Shown here in pieces: positions 55,591 to 64,000 of a stretch of 64,000 nucleotides of DNA. Position 1 is the first letter of the stretch, and the number at the start of each line of letters is the position of its first letter. The notes beneath the pieces were generated by a model. That model did not search any database. It saw only the letters and a program-made list of their open reading frames with translations, and was not told the DNA's origin. This DNA comes from Muricoccus nepalensis (GTDB taxonomy: Bacteria; Pseudomonadota; Alphaproteobacteria; Acetobacterales; Acetobacteraceae). Where the stretch lies: positions 1 through 64,000 of the forward strand of contig NZ_RCZP01000026.1 of assembly GCF_006438825.1 (NCBI RefSeq), given 5' to 3'. The translations under genes and the position numbers were made by a program.

Positions 55591-56377
55591 CGCCCATGGA
55601 GGGCGATCCCGCGAGCACGCCGCCGTCAATGACGATCGTCTGCCCCGTCATGAAGCGGCCGGCGGCGGAGGCGAGGAAGACCGCGGCGCCCGCGATCTCG
55701 TCGGGCTCGCCGATGCGCTGCAGCGGCGTGTCGCGCGTGCGCTTGCGCAGGATGTCCGGGTTCTCCCAGAGCGCGCGCGCGAAGTCCGTGCGGACGAGCC
55801 CGGGCGCGATGCAGTTCGCGCGGATGTTGCGCGGCCCCCATTCCACCGCGAGGTTGCGGGCGAGCTGCATGTCGGCTGCCTTCGAGATGCCGTAGGCGCC
55901 GAGCACGGGCGAGCCGCGCAGCCCGCCGATCGAGGAGACGATGACGATCGCGCCGCCGCCCCGCTCCGCCATGCCCGGGGCGACCATGTTCGCGAGCCAG
56001 AGGTTGGAGCGCACGTTGGAGGCCATGATCTTGTCGAAGGCCTCGTCCGGCAGCCCGGCCATGGGGCCGAAATGCGGGTTCACCGCCGCGTTGCAGATCG
56101 CGGCGTCGATTCGCCCCCAGCGCGACAGGGCCGCGTTCACCAGCGCCTGCAGGTCCTCCTTGCGGCCGATGTTGCAGGCCTGGGCGAAGGCCTCGCCGCC
56201 AGCGGCCGCGATCTCCTCGACCACGAGCTGGCAGGCCTCCGCCTTGCGCGACGACACGACGACGCGCGCCCCGTGCTGGGCCAGGCGCAGCGCGATGGCC
56301 CGGCCGATCCCGCGCGAGGCGCCGGTGACGACCGCGACCTGGCCCGCGAGGTCGAAGAGGGAGGGCGCCCCGCTCAC
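55583..56377 (-). CDS. short-chain dehydrogenase/reductase
   Basis: 264 aa from a GTG at 56377 that overlaps the acyl-CoA dehydrogenase stop (GTGA). Classical [16 protein letters not shown] near residue 19, a [11 protein letters not shown] segment near 95, Ser in [10 protein letters not shown] near 148 and the catalytic [10 protein letters not shown] near 161. The C-terminal [14 protein letters not shown] is intact. Cytoplasmic. It probably interconverts a hydroxy- and keto-acyl-CoA or acid in the same pathway as its neighbours. Confidence 0.92.
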   Translation of the reverse strand: MSGAPSLFDLAGQVAVVTGASRGIGRAIALRLAQHGARVVVSSRKAEACQLVVEEIAAAGGEAFAQACNIGRKEDLQALVNAALSRWGRIDAAICNAAVNPHFGPMAGLPDEAFDKIMASNVRSNLWLANMVAPGMAERGGGAIVIVSSIGGLRGSPVLGAYGISKAADMQLARNLAVEWGPRNIRANCIAPGLVRTDFARALWENPDILRKRTRDTPLQRIGEPDEIAGAAVFLASAAGRFMTGQTIVIDGGVLAGSPSMGDD

Positions 56378-57615
56378 GCCGCCGCCCCCGCCTGGGAGTT
56401 GCGGGGCGGGCGGTGCTTGTTCAGCTCCATGCGGCCGAGCTGGAACTTGTGCACCTCGTCCGGCCCGTCGACGATGCGGAGCGTGCGCGCGATCTTGTAC
56501 ATGTAGGCAAGGCCGAAATCCTCGGTCACGCCGGCACCGCCATGGGCCTGGATGGCCCAGTCGATCACCTGGCAGGCCATGTCGGGCGCGGCCACCTTGA
56601 TCTCGGCGATCTCGGTGCGCGCCACCTTGTTGCCGACCGTGTCCATCCGCCAGGCCGCGTGCAGCGTGAGCAGGCGGCACTGGTCGATGAGGATGCGGGA
56701 CTGGGCGATGCGGTCCACGATCACGCCCTGGTCGGCCAGCGGCTTGCCGAAGGGGCGGCGCTCCAGCGCGCGGCGGCACATCATCTCGAGCGCGCGCTCG
56801 GCGAGGCCGATGGCGCGCATGCAGTGGTGGATGCGCCCCGGCCCGAGGCGCCCCTGCGCGATCTCGAAGCCGCGTCCCTCGCCGAGAAGGATGTTCTCCG
56901 CGGGAACGCGCACGTTCTCGAACAGCAGCTCCGCGTGGCCGTGCGGCGCGTCGTCGAAGCCGAAGACGGGGAGCATGCGCTTGATCGTCAGGCCCGGCGT
57001 GTCGCGGGGCACGAGGATCATCGACTGCTGCCGGTGCTTGTCGGCCCCGTCCGGGTCGGTCTTGCCCATGACGATGAAGACCGCGCAGCGCGGGTCGCCC
57101 GCGCCGGAGGACCACCACTTGCGGCCGTTGATGACGTAGTCGCCGCCCTGGCGCTCGATCCGCGTCTGGATGTTGGTGGCGTCGGAGGAGGCGACGTCGG
57201 GCTCGGTCATCGCGAAGCAGGAGCGGATCTCGCCGGCGAGCAGCGGCTTCAGCCAGCGCTCCTTCTGCGCCTCCGTGCCGTAGCGCTCGATCGTCTCCAT
57301 GTTGCCGGTGTCCGGCGCGGAGCAGTTGAAGACCTCGCTCGACCAGGGAATGCGGCCCATGATCTCGGCCAGCGGCGCGTATTCAAGGTTCGTCAGCCCC
57401 GCGCCGTGGCCGGAGGCGGGAAGGAAGAGGTTCCACAGCCCCGCCTCGCGCGCGCGCGGCTTCAGGGCTTCCGTGATCGGCACGGGCTGCCAGCGGTCGG
57501 TCATCGCGGCCTGCTGCTCGTGGTGCAGGCGGTCGTTCGGGATGATGTGCTCGTCCATGAAGGCCTGCAGCCAGGCGCGGAGATCCTGCACCTTTGGCGA
57601 GAAGTCAAAATTCAT
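56374..57615 (-). CDS. acyl-CoA dehydrogenase (ACAD10/11, LvaC-like)
   Basis: 413 aa. FAD and substrate motifs: [19 protein letters not shown] near residue 133, [21 protein letters not shown] near 157, [20 protein letters not shown] near 257 and the C-terminal [33 protein letters not shown] near 360. The GPDEVH ending (rather than YEGTxEI) is typical of the ACAD10/11 group that processes 4-phospho-acyl-CoA. First gene of the ACAD-SDR-kinase-lactonase run. Divergent from the quinone-oxidoreductase gene with a 107-nt shared promoter region. Confidence 0.93.
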   Translation of the reverse strand: MNFDFSPKVQDLRAWLQAFMDEHIIPNDRLHHEQQAAMTDRWQPVPITEALKPRAREAGLWNLFLPASGHGAGLTNLEYAPLAEIMGRIPWSSEVFNCSAPDTGNMETIERYGTEAQKERWLKPLLAGEIRSCFAMTEPDVASSDATNIQTRIERQGGDYVINGRKWWSSGAGDPRCAVFIVMGKTDPDGADKHRQQSMILVPRDTPGLTIKRMLPVFGFDDAPHGHAELLFENVRVPAENILLGEGRGFEIAQGRLGPGRIHHCMRAIGLAERALEMMCRRALERRPFGKPLADQGVIVDRIAQSRILIDQCRLLTLHAAWRMDTVGNKVARTEIAEIKVAAPDMACQVIDWAIQAHGGAGVTEDFGLAYMYKIARTLRIVDGPDEVHKFQLGRMELNKHRPPRNSQAGAAA

Positions 57616-57722
57616 CGGGCGTCTCCGTTGGGTGCCTGCTTCGGTCTTGTGCCGGTATCCGTGCCACGGCCAGATGCCATGATTGATCCGCCGCGCGAAG
57701 CCGCAAGGGGAAGGAACGCATC

Positions 57723-58715
57723 ATGAAGGCCGTCATCTGCCGCGAGCTGGGACCGCCCTCGGCGCTGCGCGTCGAGGAGGTGCCCGATCCCAGGCCGCTC
57801 GCCGGCCAGGTTCTCGTGCGCGTCGAGGCGGCGGGCGTGAACTTCCCGGACACGCTCATCATCCAGGGCCGCTACCAGCACAAGCCCGCGCTTCCCTTCA
57901 CCCCCGGCGCCGAGGTCTGCGGAGTGGTGGAGGCGTTGGGCGAGGGCGTCGAGGGGCTCGCCGTCGGCACGCGGGTCGCGGCCGCGATCACCCATGGCGG
58001 CTTCGCCGAGCGCGTGGCCTTCGACGCCACCAAGGCCGTGGCGGTGCCGGACGGCGTCTCGTCGGAGGACGCGGCCGCGCTCTGCCTCGCCTACGGCACG
58101 GTGCTGCACGGGCTGGAGGACCGCGGCGCGCTGCGGGCGGGGGAGACGCTGCTCGTGCTCGGCGCGTCCGGCGGCGTGGGCATGGCTGCGATCCAGATCG
58201 GCAAGCTGGTGGGTGCCCGCGTCCTCGCCGCCGCGTCCTCCGCGGAGAAGCTGGAGGCCTGCCGGGAGGCGGGGGCGGACGGCCTGATCGACTATTCCGC
58301 GGAGGGATGGCGCGAGACGGTGCGGGCGCTGACCGAAGGGCGCGGCCCCGACGTGGTCTTCGACCCCGTGGGCGGCCCCTACACCGAGCCGGCGCTGCGC
58401 TCCATCGGCTGGCGCGGGCGCTACCTCGTGGTCGGCTTCGCGGCGGGGGAGATCCCGCGCATCCCCCTCAACCTCGTGCTGCTGAAGAACTGCGCGGTCA
58501 CCGGCGTGCTCTACGGCGAGTTTACGCGGCGCGAGCCGGAGGCCAACCGCGCGATGCTCGCCCGGCTCTTCGGCTGGGTGGCGTCGGGGCGGCTGCAGCC
58601 GGCGGTGTCGCAGCGCTTCCCGCTCGAGCGCGCGGCGGAGGCGCTGGAGGTGCTCGGCGCGCGCCGCGCCACGGGCAAGCTCGTGCTGGTCACCCATGCG
58701 GGGGCGCCGGGCTGA
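57723..58715 (+). CDS. NADPH:quinone oxidoreductase-like MDR family protein
   Basis: 330 aa. Medium-chain reductase without zinc ligands: N-terminal GroES-like part with VRVEAAGVNFPDTLIIQGRYQ, TPGAEVCGVVEALGEG near residue 62, and the nucleotide loop LVLGASGGVGMAAIQIGKLVGA near 143. FDPVGGPYTEPALR and a C-terminal RATGKLVLVT follow. It reduces a quinone or an enoyl/enone substrate with NADPH in the cytoplasm. It lies inside an otherwise minus-strand acid-catabolism region, divergent from the ACAD gene and convergent with the synthetase gene, overlapping its 3' end by 26 nt. Confidence 0.92.
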   Translation: MKAVICRELGPPSALRVEEVPDPRPLAGQVLVRVEAAGVNFPDTLIIQGRYQHKPALPFTPGAEVCGVVEALGEGVEGLAVGTRVAAAITHGGFAERVAFDATKAVAVPDGVSSEDAAALCLAYGTVLHGLEDRGALRAGETLLVLGASGGVGMAAIQIGKLVGARVLAAASSAEKLEACREAGADGLIDYSAEGWRETVRALTEGRGPDVVFDPVGGPYTEPALRSIGWRGRYLVVGFAAGEIPRIPLNLVLLKNCAVTGVLYGEFTRREPEANRAMLARLFGWVASGRLQPAVSQRFPLERAAEALEVLGARRATGKLVLVTHAGAPG

Positions 58716-60855
58716 GGCCGATCAGCGCGTCCACCGCGACGAGGCGCGCGCCCGCGGCGATCACGGGGTTCACATCGATCTCGGCGATGCGGCCCGCGTG
58801 GTCGGCGGCGAGCTCCGAGACGCGCTGGACAACGCCGGCGAGAGCGTCCAGGTCCACCGCCGGCAGGTTGCGGAAGCCCGACAGCAGCCGCGCCCCGCGC
58901 AGCCCCGCCAGCATCGCCCGCGCCTCGCCGTGGCTCACCGGCGCCAGCGCCACGGCCGTGTCCCGCAGCAGCTCCACGAGGATGCCACCCATGCCCACCA
59001 GCACCGTCGGGCCGAAGAGCGGGTCGCGGCGCGCGCCGACCACCACCTCGATCCCGGCGGGCACCATCGGCTGCACCAGCACGCCGTGGATGGGCGCGCC
59101 CGGCGCGGCGCGGCGCGCGTTGGCCATCACCTCCGCGAAGGCCGCGCGCACCGCTTCCGGCCCCGCGAGGCCGAGGCGGATGACGCCGGCCTCGGTCTTG
59201 TGCGGCAAGGCGGGGCTCTCGACCTTCAGCACGACCGGGTAGCCCGCCGCGTCCGCCGCGGCGACGGCCTCCTCCGCCCCGGTCGCCAGCGTCTCGGCCA
59301 CCACCGGCACGCCGTAGGCGGCGAGCACGGCCTTGGCCTCGCGCTCCGTCAGCACCGCGCCGCTGGCTTGGTCGAGAAGGCGCGCGGCCGCCTCCCTCGC
59401 GCCGGGCGGGGCGAGGCGCGTGGCCATGACGGGGCCGGCGCATCGCCGCTCGTGCCGCGCCTGCCAGGCGGCGATGGCGGCCATGCAGCGGTCCATGGAG
59501 CGGAAGAGCGCCACCCTCTCCTCGCCCTCGGCCTCGCGCGCGCCGGGGCCTTCCAGCCACTGCGTGGTCCAGACGACGCAGGCGACCTTGCCGTACCGGG
59601 CCGCCAACTCGCCCATCATGCGGAAGCGCGGCGTTGCCACGTCGTAGGCGAAGCCGTTGGGGACGACGAGGGTGCCGTAGGCCGGGTCGCCCAGCAGCGC
59701 GCCGATGCAGTCCTGCAGCGATCCCGGGTCGTTCAGCACCTGCGCCGTCACGTCGCAGGGGTTGCGCGCGGAGCCGAACTCCGGGATGCGCGCGGAAAGC
59801 ACGGCCTGCGCCTCCGGCCCCGGCTGCGGCAGCGCCACGCCGCGCGCCTCCGCCCGGTCCGCGGCCATGATCGCGGCGCCGCCGGAGGTGGACACCACCG
59901 CCACCCCCGCGGCGCGTGGGGCCGGCGCCTTGGCGAGGAAGCTCGCGAGCTCGAGCAGCCCCTCGAAGCTCTCGGACAGGACCATGCCGGCGCGCTGGAA
60001 GGCCGCACGGTAGACCGCCTCCGATCCCGCGAGCGATCCCGTGTGGGACATCGCCGCCGCCGCCCCCTGCTCCCCCGTCCCGAGCTTGTGGACGACGATC
60101 GGCTTGTCGTGCTCCCACGCGATCGCGGCCGCCTCGAGCAGCCGGGCGGGATCGGCCATGCCTTCGAACAGGAGGGCGATGGCGGAGCAGGCGGGGTCCT
60201 CCGCCAGCGCCGCGACGAGGTCCGCCACGTCGACGTCGCCCGAGTTGCCGCAGGTAAGGACGCGCCCGACCTGCGCGCCGGCCTCGACGGCCTGGGCGAG
60301 CGCGAAGCCGAGGTTGCCGGACTGGCTGACGATGCCCAGCGCCGGCCGGACGGGGGGCGAGGCGGGGCGCGGCAGGGCGACGAAGCTGATCTCCGCCCGG
60401 CGGACGTAGTCCACCACCCCGATGCAGTTCGGCCCGAGTAGCCGGAGGCCGCCCTCCCGCGCCATGGCCACCAGCCGGTGCTGCAGCGCCACGCGCTCCG
60501 GCCGGCCGGTCTCGGCAAAGCCCGCGGCGTAGAGGATGAGGCCGCGCACGCCGGCGGCGACGCAGTCGCGCACCACGCCCTCGCAGGCCTCCATGGGCGT
60601 TGCCGCCACCACGAGGTCCGGCACCTCCGGCAGCGCGGCGAGGGAGGGGTGGCAGGGCTGGTCGCCGATCCCGTCGTAGCGGGGGTTCACGAGGTGCAGC
60701 CGCCCGGCGAAGCCCGAGAGGTTGCGCGCCGTGCGCTCCCCGAAGGACCCGCCGCGCGCGGAGGCGCCGACGATGGCGATCACCGCGGGGTCGAGCAGGG
60801 CGCGGAGGTCCTCCCGCCGGTAGACGGGGCGCGGGGCGGGGAGGTGGGGCGTCAT
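58690..60855 (-). CDS. ADP-forming acyl-CoA synthetase (acetate-CoA ligase family)
   Basis: 721 aa, alpha and beta parts fused. CoA-binding Rossmann (about 10-140: VIAIVGASARGGSFG); succinyl-CoA-ligase-like domains (about 150-450) with LGIVSQSGNLGFA, GNSGDVDVADLV and the phosphohistidine motif MSHTGSLAGSEAVY near 270; ATP-grasp domain (about 490-700) with YPVVLKVESPALPHKTEAG and EIDVNPV. It activates a carboxylic acid to its CoA thioester. Start ATG overlaps the LivM stop (ATGA), so it is translated with the Liv transporter, suggesting that it activates the imported substrate. Confidence 0.93.
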   Translation of the reverse strand: MTPHLPAPRPVYRREDLRALLDPAVIAIVGASARGGSFGERTARNLSGFAGRLHLVNPRYDGIGDQPCHPSLAALPEVPDLVVAATPMEACEGVVRDCVAAGVRGLILYAAGFAETGRPERVALQHRLVAMAREGGLRLLGPNCIGVVDYVRRAEISFVALPRPASPPVRPALGIVSQSGNLGFALAQAVEAGAQVGRVLTCGNSGDVDVADLVAALAEDPACSAIALLFEGMADPARLLEAAAIAWEHDKPIVVHKLGTGEQGAAAAMSHTGSLAGSEAVYRAAFQRAGMVLSESFEGLLELASFLAKAPAPRAAGVAVVSTSGGAAIMAADRAEARGVALPQPGPEAQAVLSARIPEFGSARNPCDVTAQVLNDPGSLQDCIGALLGDPAYGTLVVPNGFAYDVATPRFRMMGELAARYGKVACVVWTTQWLEGPGAREAEGEERVALFRSMDRCMAAIAAWQARHERRCAGPVMATRLAPPGAREAAARLLDQASGAVLTEREAKAVLAAYGVPVVAETLATGAEEAVAAADAAGYPVVLKVESPALPHKTEAGVIRLGLAGPEAVRAAFAEVMANARRAAPGAPIHGVLVQPMVPAGIEVVVGARRDPLFGPTVLVGMGGILVELLRDTAVALAPVSHGEARAMLAGLRGARLLSGFRNLPAVDLDALAGVVQRVSELAADHAGRIAEIDVNPVIAAGARLVAVDALIGLSPAPPHG

Positions 60856-61832
60856 GGCTGCGGGAGGGGCTCTCTCTCGGCGGTGGGCCGCGGGGCCGGG
60901 CGCGCGAACAGGCGGCGCAGCGTCCCGTCCAGGCCGCCCGGCAGGATGGCGAGCGCCGTGACCAGCGCGCCGCCGAGGATGATCGCGTTGACGTCCCCGC
61001 CGAAGGACAGGAAGCGTTCCTGCCCGACGATGAGCGCCGTGCCGATGAGCGGGGCCAGCAGGCGCCGCCGTCCCACCAGGACCACGGCGGTGAGCATCAG
61101 CACGAGGAAGTAGGTCTCGAAGAGGTCCGGGCCGACATAGGCGCGCTGGTAGGCGTAGAGCCAGCCCGCCGCCGCGCTGAACAGCGAGGAGAGCACGAAG
61201 ACGAGGAGCCGCACCCGCCCGACGTCGATGCCGGACATGGTTGCGAGGCGCGGGTTGAGGTGCACCATCATCGCCATGGCGCCGAGCCGCGAGCGGCGGA
61301 ACTGCCGGACGGCGTAGAGCGTGAGGAGAAGCAGCACGAGGGCGTAGGGCCAGAGCTGCGCGTCGTTCCCCGCCGCCAGCCGCAGCGGCCCCACCGAGAG
61401 GTCGAGCGTCGGGATCGCCGAGACGCCGTCCGACCCGCCGAGAAGCGGCCAGTTGTGCGCCACCGCCGCCGCGACGACGGTGGCCGCGTAGGTGACGAGC
61501 GAGAAGACGAACTCGCGCAGCCGCAGCGTGACCAGCCCGAGCGCGGCGGCGAGGAGGGCGCCCGCCGTGAGCGCCGCCGCAAGCGTGGCCCAGGACCCCG
61601 CGCCGAGCCGAGTGGAGAGCAGGGCCGTCGCGTAGGCTCCCGCCGCGAAGAAGACCGTGTGCGCCAGGCTGACCTCGCCGAGGTCGGAGACGACGATGTC
61701 GAGCCCGTAGGCTGCCACGGCCATGATGGCGATCACGGCGAAGGCGCCGTGCAGCCCGCCCGCCCAGCCCGGCAGCAGGAGCAGCGCCGCGGCCGCGACG
61801 GCGGCGAGGAGGGCACGCAGCGGCCCCCTCAC
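60852..61832 (-). CDS. livM: branched-chain amino acid-type ABC transporter permease LivM
   Basis: 326 aa from a GTG at 61832 overlapping the LivH stop (GTGA). About 9-10 membrane helices. LivM features: AAYGLDIVVSDLGEVSLAHTVFFAAGAYATALL near residue 40, the EAA-like coupling segment SRLGAMAMMVHLNPRLATMSGIDVGRVRLLVFVLSS near 195-230 and GDVNAIILGGALV near 290. Forms the inner-membrane channel with LivH. The linkage to acyl-CoA genes suggests that the cargo is an organic acid rather than a branched-chain amino acid. No binding-protein gene is in the window; it may lie beyond the right edge. Confidence 0.92.
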   Translation of the reverse strand: MRGPLRALLAAVAAAALLLLPGWAGGLHGAFAVIAIMAVAAYGLDIVVSDLGEVSLAHTVFFAAGAYATALLSTRLGAGSWATLAAALTAGALLAAALGLVTLRLREFVFSLVTYAATVVAAAVAHNWPLLGGSDGVSAIPTLDLSVGPLRLAAGNDAQLWPYALVLLLLTLYAVRQFRRSRLGAMAMMVHLNPRLATMSGIDVGRVRLLVFVLSSLFSAAAGWLYAYQRAYVGPDLFETYFLVLMLTAVVLVGRRRLLAPLIGTALIVGQERFLSFGGDVNAIILGGALVTALAILPGGLDGTLRRLFARPAPRPTAEREPLPQP

Positions 61833-62698
61833 CGGCCGGCCCTCCCGCCCAGCGAGAGTCCGCCCGGGCGCAGCACGAGGACGACGATCAGCACGGCGAA
61901 GGCCGCCGTCGTCGCGTAGGCCGGCGAGACGAAGCCGCCGAAGAGCGCCGTGAAGACGCCGAGGCCGAGGCCCGCGACGTAGCTTCCCGCCACGGAGCCG
62001 ATGCCGCCGAGGACGACGACCACGAAGGTCACGATCACCTCCTCGAAGCCGATGCTCGTCAGGATGGGCGTGCGCGGCGCGACCAGGGCGGCCGCCAGCG
62101 CCACCGCCGCGCCCTCGAAGGCGAAGACGGCGAAGTAGACGCGCCGCACGTCGATGCCGGCGAGCTGCGCGAGCTTGGGGTCCTCCGCCACCATCCGCGC
62201 GGTGCGGCCGAGCGAGCCGCGCTCCAGCCCGTAGTGCAGCAGCACGAAGACGAGGATGCCGGCCGCGACGATCAGCAGGTCCTGCCCCGTCACCCAGGCC
62301 CCCGCCAGCTCGAAGTCCACGAGGCTCAGCGGCGTCTCCAGCACCTGCGGGTTGCCGCCGAAGACCAGCCCCGCGACCCCGCGCATGAGGTGACCGAAGC
62401 CGAGCGTCACGATCATGATGGAGACGAGGTCCTGCGCGAAGGTGAGGCGCAGCATGGCCGCCTGCATCACCAGCCCGACCAGCACGCCCGCGCCCATCGC
62501 CAGCAGGATGGCGAGCGGGTAGGGCAGGCCGAGCGACGCCGTGGCCCACCAGGTGACGAAGGCCGCGAGCATGTAGATCTGCCCGTGCCCGAAGTTCACC
62601 AGCCGCGCGACGCCGAGCAGGACCGTCCAGCCGATCGCGATCAGCGCGTAGGCGTGGCCGAGCACCACGCCGTTGATGAGCTGCTGCACGAGGTTCAC
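61829..62698 (-). CDS. livH: branched-chain amino acid-type ABC transporter permease LivH
   Basis: 289 aa, about 8 membrane helices. N-terminal QQLINGVVLGHAYALIAIGWTVLLGVARLVNFGHGQIYMLAA is the LivH signature. The EAA-like loop reads GRTARMVAEDPKLAQLAGIDVRRVYFAVFAFEG near residue 185, and GGIGSVAGSYVAGLGLG is near 232. Partner of LivM. The ATG overlaps the LivF stop (ATGA). Confidence 0.94.
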   Translation of the reverse strand: MNLVQQLINGVVLGHAYALIAIGWTVLLGVARLVNFGHGQIYMLAAFVTWWATASLGLPYPLAILLAMGAGVLVGLVMQAAMLRLTFAQDLVSIMIVTLGFGHLMRGVAGLVFGGNPQVLETPLSLVDFELAGAWVTGQDLLIVAAGILVFVLLHYGLERGSLGRTARMVAEDPKLAQLAGIDVRRVYFAVFAFEGAAVALAAALVAPRTPILTSIGFEEVIVTFVVVVLGGIGSVAGSYVAGLGLGVFTALFGGFVSPAYATTAAFAVLIVVLVLRPGGLSLGGRAGR

Positions 62699-63426
62699 GC
62701 CACGGCCTCCCCGAGATAGGCCGCGAGGATGCGGGGATCGTCGCGCATGGCGGCCGCGGGACCCTCCGCCAGGATTCGGCCCCGCTCCAGCAGGACGAGG
62801 CGGTCCACCACCTCGATGGCGGCGCGCACGTTCTGCTCGACCAGCAGGACGGAGAGGTTCGGCCCCACCAGGCCCCGCACCGTCCGCAGCACCTCCGACA
62901 CGAGGCGCGGGGCGAGGCCGATCGAGGGCTCGTCCAGCAGCAGCACGCGCGGGCCGAGGCGCAGGGCGCGCGCGATCGCCAGCATCTGCCGCTCCCCGCC
63001 CGAGAGGGCGGAGCCCGCGTGGTGCAGACGCTCCTGCAGGCGGGGGAAGAGGGCGTAGACCTCCTCCTCGTCGTAGCCGCGCCGCCCGCTTCCCCGTGGA
63101 ACGTTGGCGGCGGCGAGGTTGTCGGCCACCGAGAGGCGGAGGAAGACCGCGCCGCCCTCCGGCACGAGGGCGAGGCCCCGCGCGACGCGCGCGTGCGGCG
63201 GCCGCGCGCCGATCTCCTCCCCGTCCAGCCGCACGCTGCCCGAGACCGAGGGCGCGCCGCGCGACCAGCCGAGCAGCGCGTTCACCAGCGTGGACTTCCC
63301 GGCCCCATTCGCGCCGACGACGCCCACCAGCTCGCCCGGCGCGACCGCGAGGCGCGGGATGTCGAGCGCGACGTTGCCGCCGTAGGCAACGCGCAGGTCG
63401 CGCGCCTCCAGCACCGGCCGCGTCAT
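62695..63426 (-). CDS. livF: branched-chain amino acid-type ABC transporter ATPase LivF
   Basis: 243 aa, full length. Walker A GANGAGKST (residues 38-46), a Q-loop region around LVPEGGAVFLRLSV, signature LSGGERQMLAIARAL near 140, Walker B VLLLDEPSIGLAP near 160, switch His replaced in context by VEQNVR as usual for LivF. Powers the Liv complex with LivG. The start overlaps the LivG stop. Confidence 0.95.
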   Translation of the reverse strand: MTRPVLEARDLRVAYGGNVALDIPRLAVAPGELVGVVGANGAGKSTLVNALLGWSRGAPSVSGSVRLDGEEIGARPPHARVARGLALVPEGGAVFLRLSVADNLAAANVPRGSGRRGYDEEEVYALFPRLQERLHHAGSALSGGERQMLAIARALRLGPRVLLLDEPSIGLAPRLVSEVLRTVRGLVGPNLSVLLVEQNVRAAIEVVDRLVLLERGRILAEGPAAAMRDDPRILAAYLGEAVA

Positions 63427-64000
63427 GCCGCCTGCCCCAGATAGGCCTCGAGCACCCGCGGGTCGCGCTGGATCTCGGCGGGGGTGCCCGTCGCCAGCGG
63501 GCGGCCCTGCTCCAGCACCAGGATGCGGTCGGCGACCGACATGATGAGGTCCATGTGGTGCTCGATCACCACCACCGCGACGCCCTCCTCCCGCAGCCCG
63601 CGCAGCACCGCGGCCAGGGCGGCCATGTCGGCGCCGCCCAGTCCCGCGGCCGGCTCGTCCAGCATCAGCACGCGCGCCCCGCGCCCGAAGGCGAGGGCGA
63701 TGGAGAGCATCCGCTGGCTGCCGTAGGGGGTGCTGCCCGGCGGCAGGGCGTGCAGGGCGCGGGGCACGCCGAAGCGTTCCAGCAGGGCGGCCGCCTCCTC
63801 CTCCAGGGCTCGGCGCCGCGCCGCCTCCCGCCAGGGCAGCAGGAGGCTCGCCAGCAGCCCCGTCCCGGCCTCGCGCGCCAGCACCGCCACCATGTTGTCG
63901 AGCACGCTGAGCGAGGCGAAGAAGGCGTTCTGCTGGAAGGCGCGCTTAAGCCCGAGCGCGGCCAGGCCGTGCGGCGGCCGGGTCGTCACCTCCTGGCCCA
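63423..64000 (-). CDS. livG: branched-chain amino acid-type ABC transporter ATPase LivG (5' end outside window)
   Basis: The frame stays open to the right edge. An internal GTG at 63989 is not a credible start because the upstream residues (GQEV before TTRPPHGLAALGLKRAFQ) continue the LivG pattern. The Walker A region therefore lies outside. Visible: Q-loop AFQQN, a helical insert (about 25 to 85 from the edge), signature-like TPYGSQRMLSIALAF, Walker B VLMLDEPAAGLGGAD and VVVIEHHMDLIMSVADRILVL. C-terminal TPAEIQRDPRVLEAYLG is typical. First gene in view of the livGFHM-synthetase operon. Confidence 0.93.
   Translation of the reverse strand, partial: GQEVTTRPPHGLAALGLKRAFQQNAFFASLSVLDNMVAVLAREAGTGLLASLLLPWREAARRRALEEEAAALLERFGVPRALHALPPGSTPYGSQRMLSIALAFGRGARVLMLDEPAAGLGGADMAALAAVLRGLREEGVAVVVIEHHMDLIMSVADRILVLEQGRPLATGTPAEIQRDPRVLEAYLGQAA

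Overview
The window is very GC-rich DNA with dense, mostly co-directional gene runs. Many junctions are 4-nt ATGA/GTGA overlaps and many starts are GTG or TTG. An F0 gene set (I-a-c-b'-b) standing apart from F1, TctC/Bug and Liv-type uptake proteins, a GTTC-N7-GTTC SOS-type box and a CTTGAC-type -35 all fit an alphaproteobacterium. The closest fit is a Rhodospirillales/Acetobacteraceae (Roseomonas-like) chromosome. This is inferred from gene content; no 16S rRNA gene is present.

Layout. 1-9060: two RTX-type secreted proteins (the first cut by the window edge) flank a PepSY membrane protein with a Fur box in its promoter, two small hypotheticals and an EcsC-family protein. 9097-12728 (minus): DUF2891 protein, lysophospholipid-type acyltransferase, family 2 glycosyltransferase and type II asparaginase. 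12855-16566 (plus): YqaA/DedA protein, THUMP RNA methyltransferase and ABC exporter. 16599-19530: the ATP synthase F0 operon with a promoter, an intercistronic hairpin after the c-subunit gene, and a terminator. 19632-22192: an orphan family 5 solute-binding protein, then a radical-SAM-like protein of the PA0069/spore-photoproduct-lyase type that lacks the Fe-S cysteine motif and has a LexA-type box upstream.

22902-39975 carries asparagine synthase, tRNA-Gln, ispE, a TPR lipoprotein, a duplicated-domain secreted protein and then a surface-glycan island: glucose-1-phosphate cytidylyltransferase, a glycosyltransferase-like protein, a four-gene module (SGNH protein, MBOAT, FkbH-type HAD-IIIC enzyme, acyl carrier protein), a 3,5-epimerase, two NAD-dependent enzymes and a PfkB kinase. 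The four-gene module is built like the DltABCD D-alanylation system, with FkbH in place of the adenylating enzyme. I propose that it moves an acyl group (possibly glyceryl) from the ACP onto an exported polymer. This is the most interesting unit in the window.

40018-50045 is a sugar-acid catabolic locus of Weimberg type: transporter, FCD-GntR regulator, 2-keto-3-deoxy-acid dehydratase, Tat-exported lactonase, Bug binding protein, alpha-ketoglutarate semialdehyde dehydrogenase, IlvD-family dehydratase and RraA-like protein. Three similar operator-like sites flank the regulator. 50220-53524 holds an AI-2E family protein with an extra C-terminal domain and a GGDEF protein. 53535-64000 is mainly a minus-strand operon for activating and degrading an imported (possibly hydroxy-) acid: lactonase, kinase-like protein, SDR, acyl-CoA dehydrogenase, ADP-forming acyl-CoA synthetase and a Liv-type ABC transporter whose first ATPase runs off the right edge. 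A divergent quinone-oxidoreductase-like gene lies inside this run.
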